A DNA stretch of 64,000 bases, taken from contig CAZNMY010000002.1 in NCBI GenBank assembly GCA_964574325.1, forward strand, positions 62,001-126,000, written 5' to 3'. A program made the translations under genes and the position numbers. Under the pieces are notes generated by a model. That model ran no database searches and had not been told where the DNA came from. It worked only from the letters and a program-made list of their open reading frames with translations. This document shows, one piece after another, positions 7,579 through 16,220 of the stretch. The first letter of the stretch is position 1. Each line of letters begins with the position of its first letter. The DNA comes from CAMDPA01 sp964574325 (GTDB lineage: Bacteria > Pseudomonadota > Alphaproteobacteria > Rhizobiales > Hyphomicrobiaceae).

Positions 7579-8594
7579 GAGCTTGAAACCCCAGCTTCGG
7601 CGAAGGTGGCCATCCCGTTGTGACAGGCGAGGGCCGCGCGTAGAATTCCCAAAGCCAGCGCAGCACCCGTGCCCTCTCCTAAACGCATGTCGAAATCGAG
7701 CACTGGGCGCTGGCTGATCGCCGCCAAAAGTCGCCGATGGCCTGGTTCTGCACTGGCATGACCAACGAGGCAGTGGTCGAGTAATCGCGTGTCAATGGCA
7801 TACAAGACCGCCGCTGCGGCTGTGCATATGAAGCCATCAAGAATGACCGGAATTCGCAATGTTCGCGCGGCCAGGACTGCACCACAGATCGCCGCTTGTT
7901 CGCGTCCGCCAAAGGCGGCAAGTGTCGCAATGGGCGTCAAATTGGCGTGACGTGAAAGTCCTTTGGCGATCGCCGATATTTTTCGAGCGATGCCCGCCGC
8001 GTCAGATCCGGTCCCCGGGCCGACCCATTCGGATGGATTGCCATCGAACAAGGCGTTCGCGAGCGCTGCTGCGACGGTTGAATTTCCGATACCCATTTCG
8101 CCCAGGATCAGAATACTGGCGCTGTGATCAACGGCCGCTGCTCCTCGATTGAGGGCTGCGAGACACTCGGTGTCGGTCATCGCCGGACCTTGAGTGAAGT
8201 CTGCTGTTGGTCGGTCCAATTCAAGCGCAATCACTGACAATTCAGCGCCAGATATCTTGCACAGCTGGTTGATCGCGGCGCCACCGGCCTCGAAATTGGC
8301 GACCATCTGAGCCGTAACCGCTTGCGGATATGGATTTACACCTTGTGCGCAAACACCATGGTTTCCGGCAAATACCAATGCTTGTGCTTTGACAATCTCG
8401 GGGCGCGGTGTGGCCTGCCAAGCCGCCATGAACTCTGCCAGTTCCTCAAGGCGGCCGAGCGATCCGGGTGGCTTTGTGAGGCTTGCTTGCCGGTCTCTAG
8501 CGGCCGTGACCGCGACTGTGTCAGCGCACGGTAAGCTAGCTGCGAGGGAGGAAATCGCGCTTAAGTCGGTCATAGGAAATGGCGAGGGCATCAC
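7575..8594 (-). CDS. cobT: Nicotinate-nucleotide--dimethylbenzimidazole phosphoribosyltransferase (CobU in Pseudomonas naming)
   Basis: This enzyme activates dimethylbenzimidazole with nicotinate mononucleotide to give alpha-ribazole phosphate. The 339-residue sequence shows the family marks KPPGSLGRLEELA near residue 40, FAGNHGV near 75, LGEMGIGNSTVAAAL in the middle, and a C-terminal EAGVS that contains the catalytic Glu. GTG at 8594, ATG at 8591 or ATG at 8573 could all be the start. The frame opens directly after the cobU stop codon, so coupling is likely whichever is used. Confidence 0.95.
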   Translation of the reverse strand: MMPSPFPMTDLSAISSLAASLPCADTVAVTAARDRQASLTKPPGSLGRLEELAEFMAAWQATPRPEIVKAQALVFAGNHGVCAQGVNPYPQAVTAQMVANFEAGGAAINQLCKISGAELSVIALELDRPTADFTQGPAMTDTECLAALNRGAAAVDHSASILILGEMGIGNSTVAAALANALFDGNPSEWVGPGTGSDAAGIARKISAIAKGLSRHANLTPIATLAAFGGREQAAICGAVLAARTLRIPVILDGFICTAAAAVLYAIDTRLLDHCLVGHASAEPGHRRLLAAISQRPVLDFDMRLGEGTGAALALGILRAALACHNGMATFAEAGVSSS

Positions 8595-9101
8595 TTATTT
8601 CACTTTCAGAGGTAGGCCAGCAACGGCCAGATAGACCTCATCGGCCGCACTGGCGACCCATTGGTTTAAAATTCCCGCGGCATCACGAAATTCACGCGCT
8701 AGCGCATTGTCCGGCACAATGCCGCCGCCTACTTCGTTCGTAACGATGATGACGGGATCGATCTGACACGGCAACGCCGCGACAAGTGCGCGGCCCGCAC
8801 CCTGCCAGTCGTGCTCACCCAGCATGAGATTTGTCAGCCAGAGCGTCAGGCAATCGATAAGACGTGGTCCCTGGCCATCGGTCACGGTCAGCGCACCCGT
8901 CAAATCTAGAGGCGCGGCATGCGTTGCCCAACCCTTTCCCCGCCGGGCTTGATGAACGGCAATGCGTGCGGCCATTTCAGCGTCACGCGGTTCGGCCGTC
9001 GCGATGTATGTCGCGCGGGGCGAAAAGCCCAAGGTTTGCGTTTCGGCAATCCGGCTCTTGCCTGACCGAGCGCCGCCAGTGATGAGGATGGTTCGGCTCA
9101 T
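8595..9101 (-). CDS. cobU: Bifunctional adenosylcobinamide kinase/adenosylcobinamide-phosphate guanylyltransferase (CobP)
   Basis: This 168-residue enzyme phosphorylates adenosylcobinamide and transfers GMP to it. It starts MSRTILITGGARSGKS, with the Walker A P-loop at residues 9-16. Further family motifs follow: ATAEPRDAEM near 37, the Asp-Cys-Leu-Thr-Leu-Trp block (LIDCLTLWLTNL) near 85, and TNEVGGGIVPDNALAREF near 125. The open frame extends upstream, but the ATG at 9101 gives the family length. It is the first gene of the leftward operon and diverges from the phosphatase gene across 73 bases. Confidence 0.93.
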   Translation of the reverse strand: MSRTILITGGARSGKSRIAETQTLGFSPRATYIATAEPRDAEMAARIAVHQARRGKGWATHAAPLDLTGALTVTDGQGPRLIDCLTLWLTNLMLGEHDWQGAGRALVAALPCQIDPVIIVTNEVGGGIVPDNALAREFRDAAGILNQWVASAADEVYLAVAGLPLKVK

Positions 9102-9174
9102 GATACCCCTTGTCCTTTTGGCACCCACAAAGCAGAAACGGCGGCAACGCGAAAGATGAAAGACCATTGCAACC

Positions 9175-9786
9175 GTGACCTCGACACTCGCGACCGACCT
9201 CTTGCTGATCCGACACGCACCCGTTGTGCCGGACGGGCGGCTTGCCGGACGCCGTGATGTGCATGCGGACTGCTCCAACGGCTGGCGGCTGGGCGAATTG
9301 CGGGCAAGGATCGGGGCCTTCGATCACCTCATTATCAGTCCTGCATTGCGCTGTTTGCAGACGGCGACGGCGCTTTGGCCAGAGCGCCCTGAACCTGAAA
9401 CAGATCAGCGGTTGTGGGAGCAGGATTTTGGTAGTTGGGAAGGGGTCGCATTCGAACGCATACCAGATCTTGGGTCTTTAGAACCGGAGGCCCTGGTCGA
9501 CATGCGTCCGCCAGGTGGGGAAAGTTTCGGCGATCTGTGCGCCAGATGCAGCCCATCTCTTGAAGAGTTGGCTGGTCGTGGCGGTCGCATCGCGGTCGTG
9601 GCTCATGCCGGCACGGTGCGCGCTGCGCTGTCGCTAGCCTTGGGCCTGCGCGCTGCCGCGCTCTCTTTTCATGTTGCGCCCTTGTCGCTCACGCAGCTGA
9701 CCGTTCGAAACGGCCGTGAGTGGTCAATTGGTTCGGTGAACTGGTCCGGTCTCGGACGTCCACGTGAGGTCGGGGGCGATACATGA
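9175..9786 (+). CDS. Histidine phosphatase, probable alpha-ribazole-5'-phosphate phosphatase
   Basis: This 203-residue protein has the phosphohistidine signature LLIRHAPV near residue 10, a second Arg motif (SPALRCLQTA) and the second catalytic His in VAHAGTVRAAL. That is the histidine phosphatase fold. The neighbours are all nucleotide-loop genes, so it probably removes the phosphate from alpha-ribazole phosphate or from cobalamin phosphate (the role of Salmonella CobC). The specificity is inferred from context. Translation appears to start at a GTG. It overlaps cbiB by ATGA and opens the rightward operon that runs to bluB. Confidence 0.8.
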   Translation: MTSTLATDLLLIRHAPVVPDGRLAGRRDVHADCSNGWRLGELRARIGAFDHLIISPALRCLQTATALWPERPEPETDQRLWEQDFGSWEGVAFERIPDLGSLEPEALVDMRPPGGESFGDLCARCSPSLEELAGRGGRIAVVAHAGTVRAALSLALGLRAAALSFHVAPLSLTQLTVRNGREWSIGSVNWSGLGRPREVGGDT

Positions 9787-10724
9787 ATGGAGCTGCACTG
9801 ATGCTGCTGGCGTTGATCATTGATGCGGGGCTTGGCTGGCCGGATGCGTTTTTTGTCCGTATGGGTCACCCGGTGACCTGGATTGGGGCGCTTATCTCCA
9901 CATTGGATAAGGCTCTCAACCGGGAGGGGGCAACGGACATGGTACGGCGATCAGCAGGGGTGGTCGTCGCCGCTTTTGTCATTGCGCTTACGACTGCCAC
10001 GACCTGGCTTGTCTCGCTATGTTTGCCCTCCGGTTGGGGCGGGGTGTTGGTCGGAGGTATACTCGCATGGCCATTAATTGCGGCGCGTTCGATGCACGAT
10101 CATGTCGTTGCCGTCGCGGGGCCGCTGGCGACCGGAGATATTGATAAGGCGCGGCAAGCGGTTGCGATGATCGTCGGACGGGACCCATCGTTGCTCGACA
10201 TGGCCGGGATCAGCCGAGCGGCCATGGAGAGCCTGGCCGAAAACACCTCCGATGGCATCGTTGCTCCCGTCTTTTGGGGCGTGCTGTTCGGTCTGCCTGG
10301 CATTGCCGCCTTCAAGGCGATTAACACACTGGACTCCATGATTGGCCATCGGACGCCGCGGCACAACGCGTTCGGCTGGGCAGCAGCACGGATAGACGAC
10401 GTCGCAAATTTGGTACCTGCACGATTGACTGGCCTCCTGTTCGCGGCTGTGTCGGCCCAACCGCGCGTTGCGTTCAACACCATGATGAAGTATGCGCGCC
10501 ATCATCGATCGCCCAATGCAGGATGGCCAGAATCGTCGATGGCAGGGGCATTAGGAGTGCGGCTTTCGGGGCCAAGGATCTATGCCGGACGATTGTCCGA
10601 GGAACCTTGGGTCAATGGGACGGCGCCGGACCCTGGGCCCGATGATCTGAAGCGCGCACTGGCGCTCTACCGCCGGGCGATGCTCGTGCTAGGTGCAGTA
10701 CTCGCTCTCATTTCGCTCATCTGA
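9783..10724 (+). CDS. cbiB: Adenosylcobinamide-phosphate synthase (CbiB; CobD in Pseudomonas naming)
   Basis: This 313-residue membrane protein attaches aminopropanol phosphate to adenosylcobyric acid. The N-terminus has the family pattern HPVTWIGALI near residue 30. A conserved ESLAENTSDGIVAPVFW block lies near 150, followed by NTLDSMIGHR. Hydrophobic segments at the start, at 55-100 and at the C-terminus fit a membrane enzyme. It sits between the phosphatase and threonine-phosphate decarboxylase genes; the latter makes the aminopropanol phosphate it uses. Confidence 0.94.
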   Translation: MNGAALMLLALIIDAGLGWPDAFFVRMGHPVTWIGALISTLDKALNREGATDMVRRSAGVVVAAFVIALTTATTWLVSLCLPSGWGGVLVGGILAWPLIAARSMHDHVVAVAGPLATGDIDKARQAVAMIVGRDPSLLDMAGISRAAMESLAENTSDGIVAPVFWGVLFGLPGIAAFKAINTLDSMIGHRTPRHNAFGWAAARIDDVANLVPARLTGLLFAAVSAQPRVAFNTMMKYARHHRSPNAGWPESSMAGALGVRLSGPRIYAGRLSEEPWVNGTAPDPGPDDLKRALALYRRAMLVLGAVLALISLI

Positions 10725-10748
10725 GCTCGAATTTCAACGGAGGGTACT

Positions 10749-11708
10749 ATTCGCGATCACGGAGGCAACATTGACACGGCGCGTGCACGTTACGGTGGCA
10801 CCGATTGGATCGACCTTTCGACGGGTATCAATCGCGTGCGCTATCCGGTGCCACCGGTGTCAGGCGAAGCATGGACTTCGCTTCCCACGTGCGCATCTAT
10901 CGCTCGCCTGGAAGCTGCGGGACGCACCGCGTATCGTAGCTCCGCTCCAATGTTGGCTATTGCTGGAGCCCAGGCCGCAATTCAGATGATTCCGCGCCTG
11001 GGCGTTCCGGGACATGCCCGCGTCCTGGCGCCTACCTATAACGAGCATGCTGCGTCTTTACGTGCTGCCGGCTGGGATGTGGCCGAAGTTCGGATACTCA
11101 GTGAATTGGCGGGAGCCGATCTCGCTGTGGTAGTCAACCCCAACAATCCGGATGGCCAGAGTCACTCACCCGACGTCCTATTGGCCCTGTCCGCGCAGGT
11201 GGGGAAGTTGGTGGTGGATGAAAGCTTTGCTGACACACGGCCCGATTTGTCGCTGGCATCTGTTGCCGGTGACAAGCGCATTCTGGTGTTGCGATCCTTC
11301 GGCAAGTTTTTCGGTTTGGCCGGCGTCCGGTTGGGATTTGTGATTGGCGGCCACGCCGATATCTCGGCACTTTCAGAAATGGCAGGGCCTTGGCCTGTTT
11401 CCGGCGCTGCCATTGAGATTGGCTGTGCAGCGTTATCTGACAACGACTGGATCGAGGCTACAAAAGCGCGATTGCGCACAGAAGTTGAACGTCTGGACGG
11501 GCTAGCTCGCTCGGCGGGCTGGTCCGTTGTTGGCGGAACCGAATTGTTTCGCCTCTATGAGACGACGAATGCGACCGCCTCGCAGGACTACCTCGCACGG
11601 CGATGCATCTGGACACGCATATTTCCTTATTCCGATCGGTGGTTGAGACTAGGCTTGCCGGGAGCACCGTGCGAATGGCAGCGCCTTGCCGCGGCGATGA
11701 GAGACTAA
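10749..11708 (+). CDS. cobD: Threonine-phosphate decarboxylase with ATT start codon (CobC in Pseudomonas naming)
   Basis: This PLP enzyme converts L-threonine phosphate to (R)-1-aminopropan-2-ol phosphate for the B12 side chain. The sequence shows NPNNPDG, the Asp of DESFAD, and the PLP-lysine region RSFGKFFGLAGVRLGF. The family N-terminus HGGNIDTARARYGG is encoded upstream of every ATG, GTG or TTG in the frame, and an in-frame stop lies at 10722-10724. The only start that retains it is ATT at 10749, which has GGAGG five bases before it. The next ATG (10836) would remove 29 residues including the HGGN motif. The resulting 319 residues fit the family. Confidence 0.85.
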   Translation: MRDHGGNIDTARARYGGTDWIDLSTGINRVRYPVPPVSGEAWTSLPTCASIARLEAAGRTAYRSSAPMLAIAGAQAAIQMIPRLGVPGHARVLAPTYNEHAASLRAAGWDVAEVRILSELAGADLAVVVNPNNPDGQSHSPDVLLALSAQVGKLVVDESFADTRPDLSLASVAGDKRILVLRSFGKFFGLAGVRLGFVIGGHADISALSEMAGPWPVSGAAIEIGCAALSDNDWIEATKARLRTEVERLDGLARSAGWSVVGGTELFRLYETTNATASQDYLARRCIWTRIFPYSDRWLRLGLPGAPCEWQRLAAAMRD

Positions 11709-11711
11709 CCG

Positions 11712-12335
11712 ATGCAGTTCACCACGGATGATGCAGAGACATTCGCGCGCATCTTGCGATGGCGCCGCGATGTACGGCATTTCAAAAAGAATGCGGTCGA
11801 TGAAGATGTTCTCGGTCGGATGCGTCGCGCAATGGATTGTGCGCCATCGGTCGGTAATGCCCGCCCCTGGCGCGTGATCCGCGTCAACGACCCCATCTTA
11901 CGCAAGAGCGTCCGGGACAATTTTGCAAAGTGCAATGCCGTTGCTGCAGCTCAGTATGACGGCGATCGGCTCGCAGATTATTTAGAATTGAAATTGGCCG
12001 GCCTTGATGCGGCACCGGTGCAGCTTGCGATATTTACCGTCGTTGACCCGGCCGAGGGACACGGACTAGGCCGGCAAACTCTTCCCGAAACGCTTCGACA
12101 GTCGACGGCGATGGCCGTTCACACCTTGTGGTTGGCAGCGCGGGTCGAAAACATCGGATTGGGAATGGTTTCGATTTTTGATCCGCGCGTCATGGAGCAG
12201 CTTTTTCACGTGCCGGTTGGTTGGGAATTTTCGGCGTATTTGTGTCTGGGACATCCCGAATTTTCGGACGACCAGCCGCTGCTGCATCGAGTTGATTGGC
12301 AAAAAAATTGTCCTACTGCTTGGGATGAACGATGA
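11712..12335 (+). CDS. bluB: 5,6-dimethylbenzimidazole synthase
   Basis: BluB breaks down FMNH2 with oxygen to make the lower ligand of cobalamin. The 207-residue protein has the nitroreductase-like N-terminus with RRDVRHFKKNAV near residue 18, CAPSVGNARPWRVIRV near 43, and the late block RVENIGLGMVSIFDP with LCLGHPEF. Its start is three bases after the preceding stop, so it is the last gene of the rightward phosphatase-cbiB-cobD-bluB operon. It faces cobQ tail to tail. Its presence means the host can make true B12 aerobically without an outside lower ligand. Confidence 0.93.
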   Translation: MQFTTDDAETFARILRWRRDVRHFKKNAVDEDVLGRMRRAMDCAPSVGNARPWRVIRVNDPILRKSVRDNFAKCNAVAAAQYDGDRLADYLELKLAGLDAAPVQLAIFTVVDPAEGHGLGRQTLPETLRQSTAMAVHTLWLAARVENIGLGMVSIFDPRVMEQLFHVPVGWEFSAYLCLGHPEFSDDQPLLHRVDWQKNCPTAWDER

Positions 12336-12376
12336 TCTCCGCGGCGATTTGTACCATTACTCAAGAGTAGCAGAGT

Positions 12377-13855
12377 TTAACGGGCCAGAGCAAAGAGGCC
12401 GTCGACATTGAGATGTGCTTCGAGATGAGCCGCCAAAGCATCAAGCGTGCCTTCAATCTCGTTAGCGTAAACTGCCGTTGATGGCGTTGCGCCGAGGTGC
12501 TGCAGGAAAGCGGAGCGAAAGGCATCGCCGGCGAACATGCCGTGCAGATAGGTTCCAATGATCCGGCCATTGGTCGAAACCGCTCCCTCTGGGCAGTCCG
12601 CTACGAATGCAAATGGTCGCCCGCAGTCAGGGCCTCTGGTTTTCCCTATGTGAATTTCATACCCTCGAATTGCTGCGCCGGTCGCGATGTGCTTGGCGCT
12701 GGTTTGCGTCAAGCGCTTGTCACTGGTCATTTCAGTCTCGACGTCGAGAAGGCCAAGACCTCGTGTCTCGCCGGCCGGTCCTTCAATGCCTGCTGGATCG
12801 TTGATTGTGCGGCCTAACATCTGATAACCGCCGCAGATGCCGAGAACATGACCGCCACGCCTGATGTGGGCGGCAAGGTCAATGTCCCAGCCTTGTTCAC
12901 GCAGGAACGTCAAATCGCTGCGTGTCGATTTTGACCCGGGCAGGACAACGAGTTGCGTATCGCCGGGGATCGGCTCGCCAGGACGGACCATTGTCAGCGA
13001 AACGCCGGGTTCTTGCGCCAGTGGGTCGAGATCGTCGAAATTGGCGATGCGCGATAATACCAAAGCCGCGATACGCAGACGATCGTTGTTGGCGCTCCTG
13101 CGCGAATTTTTAAGAGGAAGATCGAGTGCGTCTTCGGCGGGAAGTCGAGCGGCGGCCGGGAAGAAGGGCAGTACACCATAACCGTGCCAGTTGGTGCGCG
13201 CCTCAATCTCGCTGTATCCTTCTTTGAAGAGCCTGACATCGCCGCGGAATTTGTTGATCACGAAGCCTTCGATCATCGCGGCATCGGCGGGGTCAAGAAC
13301 GACCTGAGTGCCAACGATCTGAGCGATGACGCCACCCCGGTCGATATCGCCCGCCAACACGACGGGGACATTCGCCGCTCGTGCAAATCCCATATTTGCA
13401 ATGTCGCCAGCGCGCAGATTGATCTCGGCCGGGCTGCCGGCACCCTCGACGATCACCAGATCGGAGCAAAGCTTCAACCGGTGGAAACTCTCCAGCACGG
13501 GTGCCAGCAAAGATGGCCTAAGATGGCCATAGTCTCGGGCCCGCACAGTCGTTAAACGCCGTCCCTGCAAGATTACCTGGGCGCCTGTTTCGCTTTCTGG
13601 TTTAAGCAATACTGGGTTCATGTCGGTATGGAGATCGACGCCACAAGCGAGAGCCTGCAGGGCCTGTGCGCGTCCGATCTCGCCGCCATCTACGGTGACT
13701 GCGGCGTTATTGGACATGTTTTGCGGTTTGAACGGTGTGACCTGCAGCCCCCGCAATTTCGCGGCACGACAGAGGCCGGCAACGAGGAGTGACTTGCCGA
13801 CATTTGAGCCTGCGCCTTGGATCATCAGCGCCCGCATCGCTCTAGAACTCGACAC
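12377..13855 (-). CDS. cobQ: Cobyric acid synthase
   Basis: This 492-residue glutamine amidotransferase amidates four side chains of adenosylcobyrinic acid a,c-diamide. The N-terminal synthetase half has the P-loop-like QGAGSNVGKSLLVAGL at residues 13-28 and KPQNMSNNA near 44. The C-terminal glutaminase half has the nucleophile motif GICGGYQMLG and a late His motif (YLHGMF). A GTG at 13855 overlaps the cobO stop by 14 bases; an ATG at 13837 would leave a four-base gap. It is co-transcribed with cobO. Confidence 0.95.
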   Translation of the reverse strand: MSSSRAMRALMIQGAGSNVGKSLLVAGLCRAAKLRGLQVTPFKPQNMSNNAAVTVDGGEIGRAQALQALACGVDLHTDMNPVLLKPESETGAQVILQGRRLTTVRARDYGHLRPSLLAPVLESFHRLKLCSDLVIVEGAGSPAEINLRAGDIANMGFARAANVPVVLAGDIDRGGVIAQIVGTQVVLDPADAAMIEGFVINKFRGDVRLFKEGYSEIEARTNWHGYGVLPFFPAAARLPAEDALDLPLKNSRRSANNDRLRIAALVLSRIANFDDLDPLAQEPGVSLTMVRPGEPIPGDTQLVVLPGSKSTRSDLTFLREQGWDIDLAAHIRRGGHVLGICGGYQMLGRTINDPAGIEGPAGETRGLGLLDVETEMTSDKRLTQTSAKHIATGAAIRGYEIHIGKTRGPDCGRPFAFVADCPEGAVSTNGRIIGTYLHGMFAGDAFRSAFLQHLGATPSTAVYANEIEGTLDALAAHLEAHLNVDGLFALAR

Positions 13856-14477
13856 CTGGTTGAGCCTTGATGCCGGATCGGAACGGATGCTTGATCAAGG
13901 TCATTTCGGTGACCAGATCGGCGATCGCGATGAGTTCTTCTTTGGCATTGCGCCCAGTCAGAACGACATGCGTGAGGGGTGGCTTTTCATCGCGCAGAAA
14001 ACTTACAACATCCGCAACATCAAGATAATCGTAACGCAGCGCTATGTTGATTTCGTCCAATAAGATCAATCGGATCTCTGGGTTGCGGATTAGCTCTTTG
14101 GCCTTCTCCCAACCGGCAAGGGCTGCCGCAATGTCGCGGGCACGGTCTTGCGTCTCCCACGTAAAGCCTTCGCCCATGGCATGGAATTGACAGAGATGGC
14201 TGAAATGCCCCTCGATGAGCCGGCGTTCGCCGGTATCCCAGGCGCCTTTGATGAACTGGACCACAGCCGACGGCATCCCGTGCGCGATGCAACGCAGCAC
14301 CATGCCAAACCCTGACGACGATTTACCTTTGCCCGCACCGGTATGGACGATGATCAGTCCCTTATCACCCTCCTTCTTCGCCATGATCTTGTCACGCGCG
14401 GCCTTCTTCTTCGCCATCTTCACGGCGTGTCGCGCGTCATCAGTTTCATGGGTATCGGAGGGCATTTCGGATTCCAT
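13842..14477 (-). CDS. cobO: Cob(I)yrinic acid a,c-diamide adenosyltransferase (CobA/CobO family)
   Basis: This enzyme transfers the adenosyl group from ATP to the reduced corrinoid. Its P-loop HTGAGKGKSSSGFGM lies near residue 45. It also has the family blocks GAWDTGERRL, GEGFTW, LLDEIN and HVVLTGRNA. The C-terminal KHPFRSGIKAQPGVEF is typical. I chose the ATG at 14477 (211 residues); another at 14465 is possible. The longer open frame upstream runs through the promoter region and into the divergent riboswitch and was rejected. It leads the leftward cobO-cobQ operon. Confidence 0.93.
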   Translation of the reverse strand: MESEMPSDTHETDDARHAVKMAKKKAARDKIMAKKEGDKGLIIVHTGAGKGKSSSGFGMVLRCIAHGMPSAVVQFIKGAWDTGERRLIEGHFSHLCQFHAMGEGFTWETQDRARDIAAALAGWEKAKELIRNPEIRLILLDEINIALRYDYLDVADVVSFLRDEKPPLTHVVLTGRNAKEELIAIADLVTEMTLIKHPFRSGIKAQPGVEF

Positions 14478-14518
14478 TGCTTGACAAGGGGAGTGATTTT
14501 TCCCCAAGTGAGGCAGCA

Positions 14519-14708
14519 CTGGTTCCTGTGTACGACAGGCGAAGAGGGAATGCGATAGGGGAATACCCCTGAAGCGCTGCCGCCCCCGCGACCGTGACCG
14601 GAGAGGTTGCTTCAAGCCACTGGCCTTACGGCTGGGAAGGTGGAGTGATCGAAGGGCCGACCCGACTAGGGAAAGTCTGAAATCCGCAAGCCGGGAGACC
14701 TGCCAGAG
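14519..14708 (+). promoter_or_regulatory. Cobalamin riboswitch upstream of DUF1636-cobW-cobN operon
   Basis: The stretch has the ordered landmarks of the class I cobalamin riboswitch. GCTGCCGCCCCCGC with ACCGTGA lies near 14577. GCCACTG and TGGGAAGG pair around a short loop near 14616-14640. The B12 box AAGCCGGGAGACCTGCC occurs at 14688-14704. It reads on the plus strand and ends about 115 bases before the DUF1636 start, so it should repress that operon when adenosylcobalamin is plentiful. The exact 5' edge is approximate. Confidence 0.9.
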
Positions 14709-14823
14709 CGAATGACTGAACGGGCGGACGGGGTGTTCCGCGGCCGGTTGGCACGCGCTTTCCGATCACTATGGCCGCGCCGCCTTCTGTCCTGCCCATT
14801 GTAACGACGCATGGGACACGACG

Positions 14824-15183
14824 ATGGCCGTTACGCTGCATGTTTGCATCACTTGCCGGGCTGGGCAAACCGTCTCGGAAGGTGAGAAGTGTCCTGGAAA
14901 GCGGCTGCATGAGGCTCTTGCGACATTGGGCGCGCCTCAGTCGGTCAACATCGTCCCCGTCGAATGTCTCTCCGCCTGCACTCAAGGGAGCACGGTAGCG
15001 CTCAGTGGTCCCGGCCGATGGTCCTACGTCTATGGGCGCCTGGCCGAAACGGACGCTGGCGACATTCTCGCTGGTGCTGCTGCCTATGCAAATGCGCCTG
15101 ATGGCCTCGTCCCGTGGCGCGAGCGTCCCCTCATTTTCCGCAAGCAGAGCCTTGCCCGCATTCCACCCATGGTGCTCGCATGA
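14824..15183 (+). CDS. DUF1636 family cobalamin-cluster protein
   Basis: This 119-residue protein has the DUF1636 layout: an N-terminal HVCITCRAG with a Cys-x2-Cys pair, a middle Cys in EGEKCPGKRL, and VECLSACTQG with two more Cys. These could bind a metal or an iron-sulphur cluster. Members are found beside cobW and cobN in alphaproteobacterial B12 operons, and the role is unknown. A part in cobalt handling is likely from context only. It is the first gene after the riboswitch and overlaps cobW by ATGA. Confidence 0.8.
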   Translation: MAVTLHVCITCRAGQTVSEGEKCPGKRLHEALATLGAPQSVNIVPVECLSACTQGSTVALSGPGRWSYVYGRLAETDAGDILAGAAAYANAPDGLVPWRERPLIFRKQSLARIPPMVLA

Positions 15184-16214
15184 CCGATCTCGCCAAAATT
15201 CCCGTCACAGTCATTACCGGCTTTCTGGGTTCGGGAAAGACGACGCTCGTCCGTCACCTGATGCGCAACCCTGCGGGCAAACGGTTGGCTATTCTCGTCA
15301 ATGAGTTCGGCACGCTCGGTGTCGACGGCGATATTTTGAAATCGTGCGCCGACGAGAATTGTCCGGTTGAGAATATCGTCGAACTGGCAAACGGATGCAT
15401 TTGCTGCACCGTCGCGGTCGATTTCATCCCCGCGATCGAGGCGCTGATGGCGTTGCCAAGGCGGCCCGATCACATTCTGATCGAGACGTCCGGGCTTGCG
15501 CTTCCGAAGCCGCTTCTGAAGGCGTTCGACTGGCCGGCGATCCGATCACGCATCACTGTTGATGGCGTTATTACTGTCGCGGACGCCGAGGCCGTCGCGG
15601 CTGGCCGGTTCGCACCCGACGTGTCTGCGGTCGAGGCGCAACGGGCGGCGGATGAGAACCTCGATCACGAGACGCCACTTTCGGAAGTTTTCGAAGATCA
15701 AATCTCCTGTGCCGACATCGTGCTGTTGTCGAAGGCCGATCTGGCAGGCGATGAGGGAATCGCGACGGCGCGCAAGGTGATCGAAGCGGAGGCACCGCGC
15801 GCATTGCCGATACTGCCGATGACAGACGGCATTATTGACCCCCGCATCATTCTCGGCCTCAACGCCGCCGCGGAAAACGATTTGGCGTCGCGGCCCTCGC
15901 ATCATGATGGCGACGACGATCATGAACATGAGGATTTCGACACTGTAGTGGTCGACTTGCCGGAGACAGCCGATCCTGCGGCATTGTCAGAGGCGATCCG
16001 GCGATTGGCGCGCGAGCAAAACATTTTGCGTGTGAAGGGCTATGTGGCCGTCAAGGACAAACCGATGCGGTTGCTGGTGCAGGCCGTGGGCGAACGGGTA
16101 CGAAGCCAGTTTGACCGGCCGTGGGGAGCGTTGCCCCGAACGTCCCAACTGGTGGTGATCGCTGAGCGCCATCACATCGATCTGGCGGCTATCCGAGCTA
16201 CCCTTGGGGCATGA
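15180..16214 (+). CDS. cobW: CobW, GTP-dependent cobalt chaperone-like protein
   Basis: This is a 344-residue G3E-family GTPase. The P-loop GFLGSGKTT is at residues 13-21, the metal-binding CxCC motif is in ANGCICCTV near 74, and the GTPase motif SKAD lies near 180. A His/Asp-rich stretch around 240 (HHDGDDDHEHED) is a likely metal-binding loop before the CobW C-terminal domain. It is thought to deliver Co(II) to the CobN chelatase, and cobN follows six bases downstream. The ATG at 15180 sits in the overlap with DUF1636; longer upstream readings are not needed. Confidence 0.93.
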   Translation: MTDLAKIPVTVITGFLGSGKTTLVRHLMRNPAGKRLAILVNEFGTLGVDGDILKSCADENCPVENIVELANGCICCTVAVDFIPAIEALMALPRRPDHILIETSGLALPKPLLKAFDWPAIRSRITVDGVITVADAEAVAAGRFAPDVSAVEAQRAADENLDHETPLSEVFEDQISCADIVLLSKADLAGDEGIATARKVIEAEAPRALPILPMTDGIIDPRIILGLNAAAENDLASRPSHHDGDDDHEHEDFDTVVVDLPETADPAALSEAIRRLAREQNILRVKGYVAVKDKPMRLLVQAVGERVRSQFDRPWGALPRTSQLVVIAERHHIDLAAIRATLGA

Positions 16215-16220
16215 TCGACC

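Noticed and set aside
14478..14615. Longer N-terminus for cobO
   Set aside because: The extra codons cross the intergenic promoter region and the 5' part of the divergent riboswitch; the family starts near MESEMPSD.
14626..14985. 119-codon minus-strand frame
   Set aside because: It lies across the cobalamin riboswitch and the DUF1636 gene and lacks any homology.
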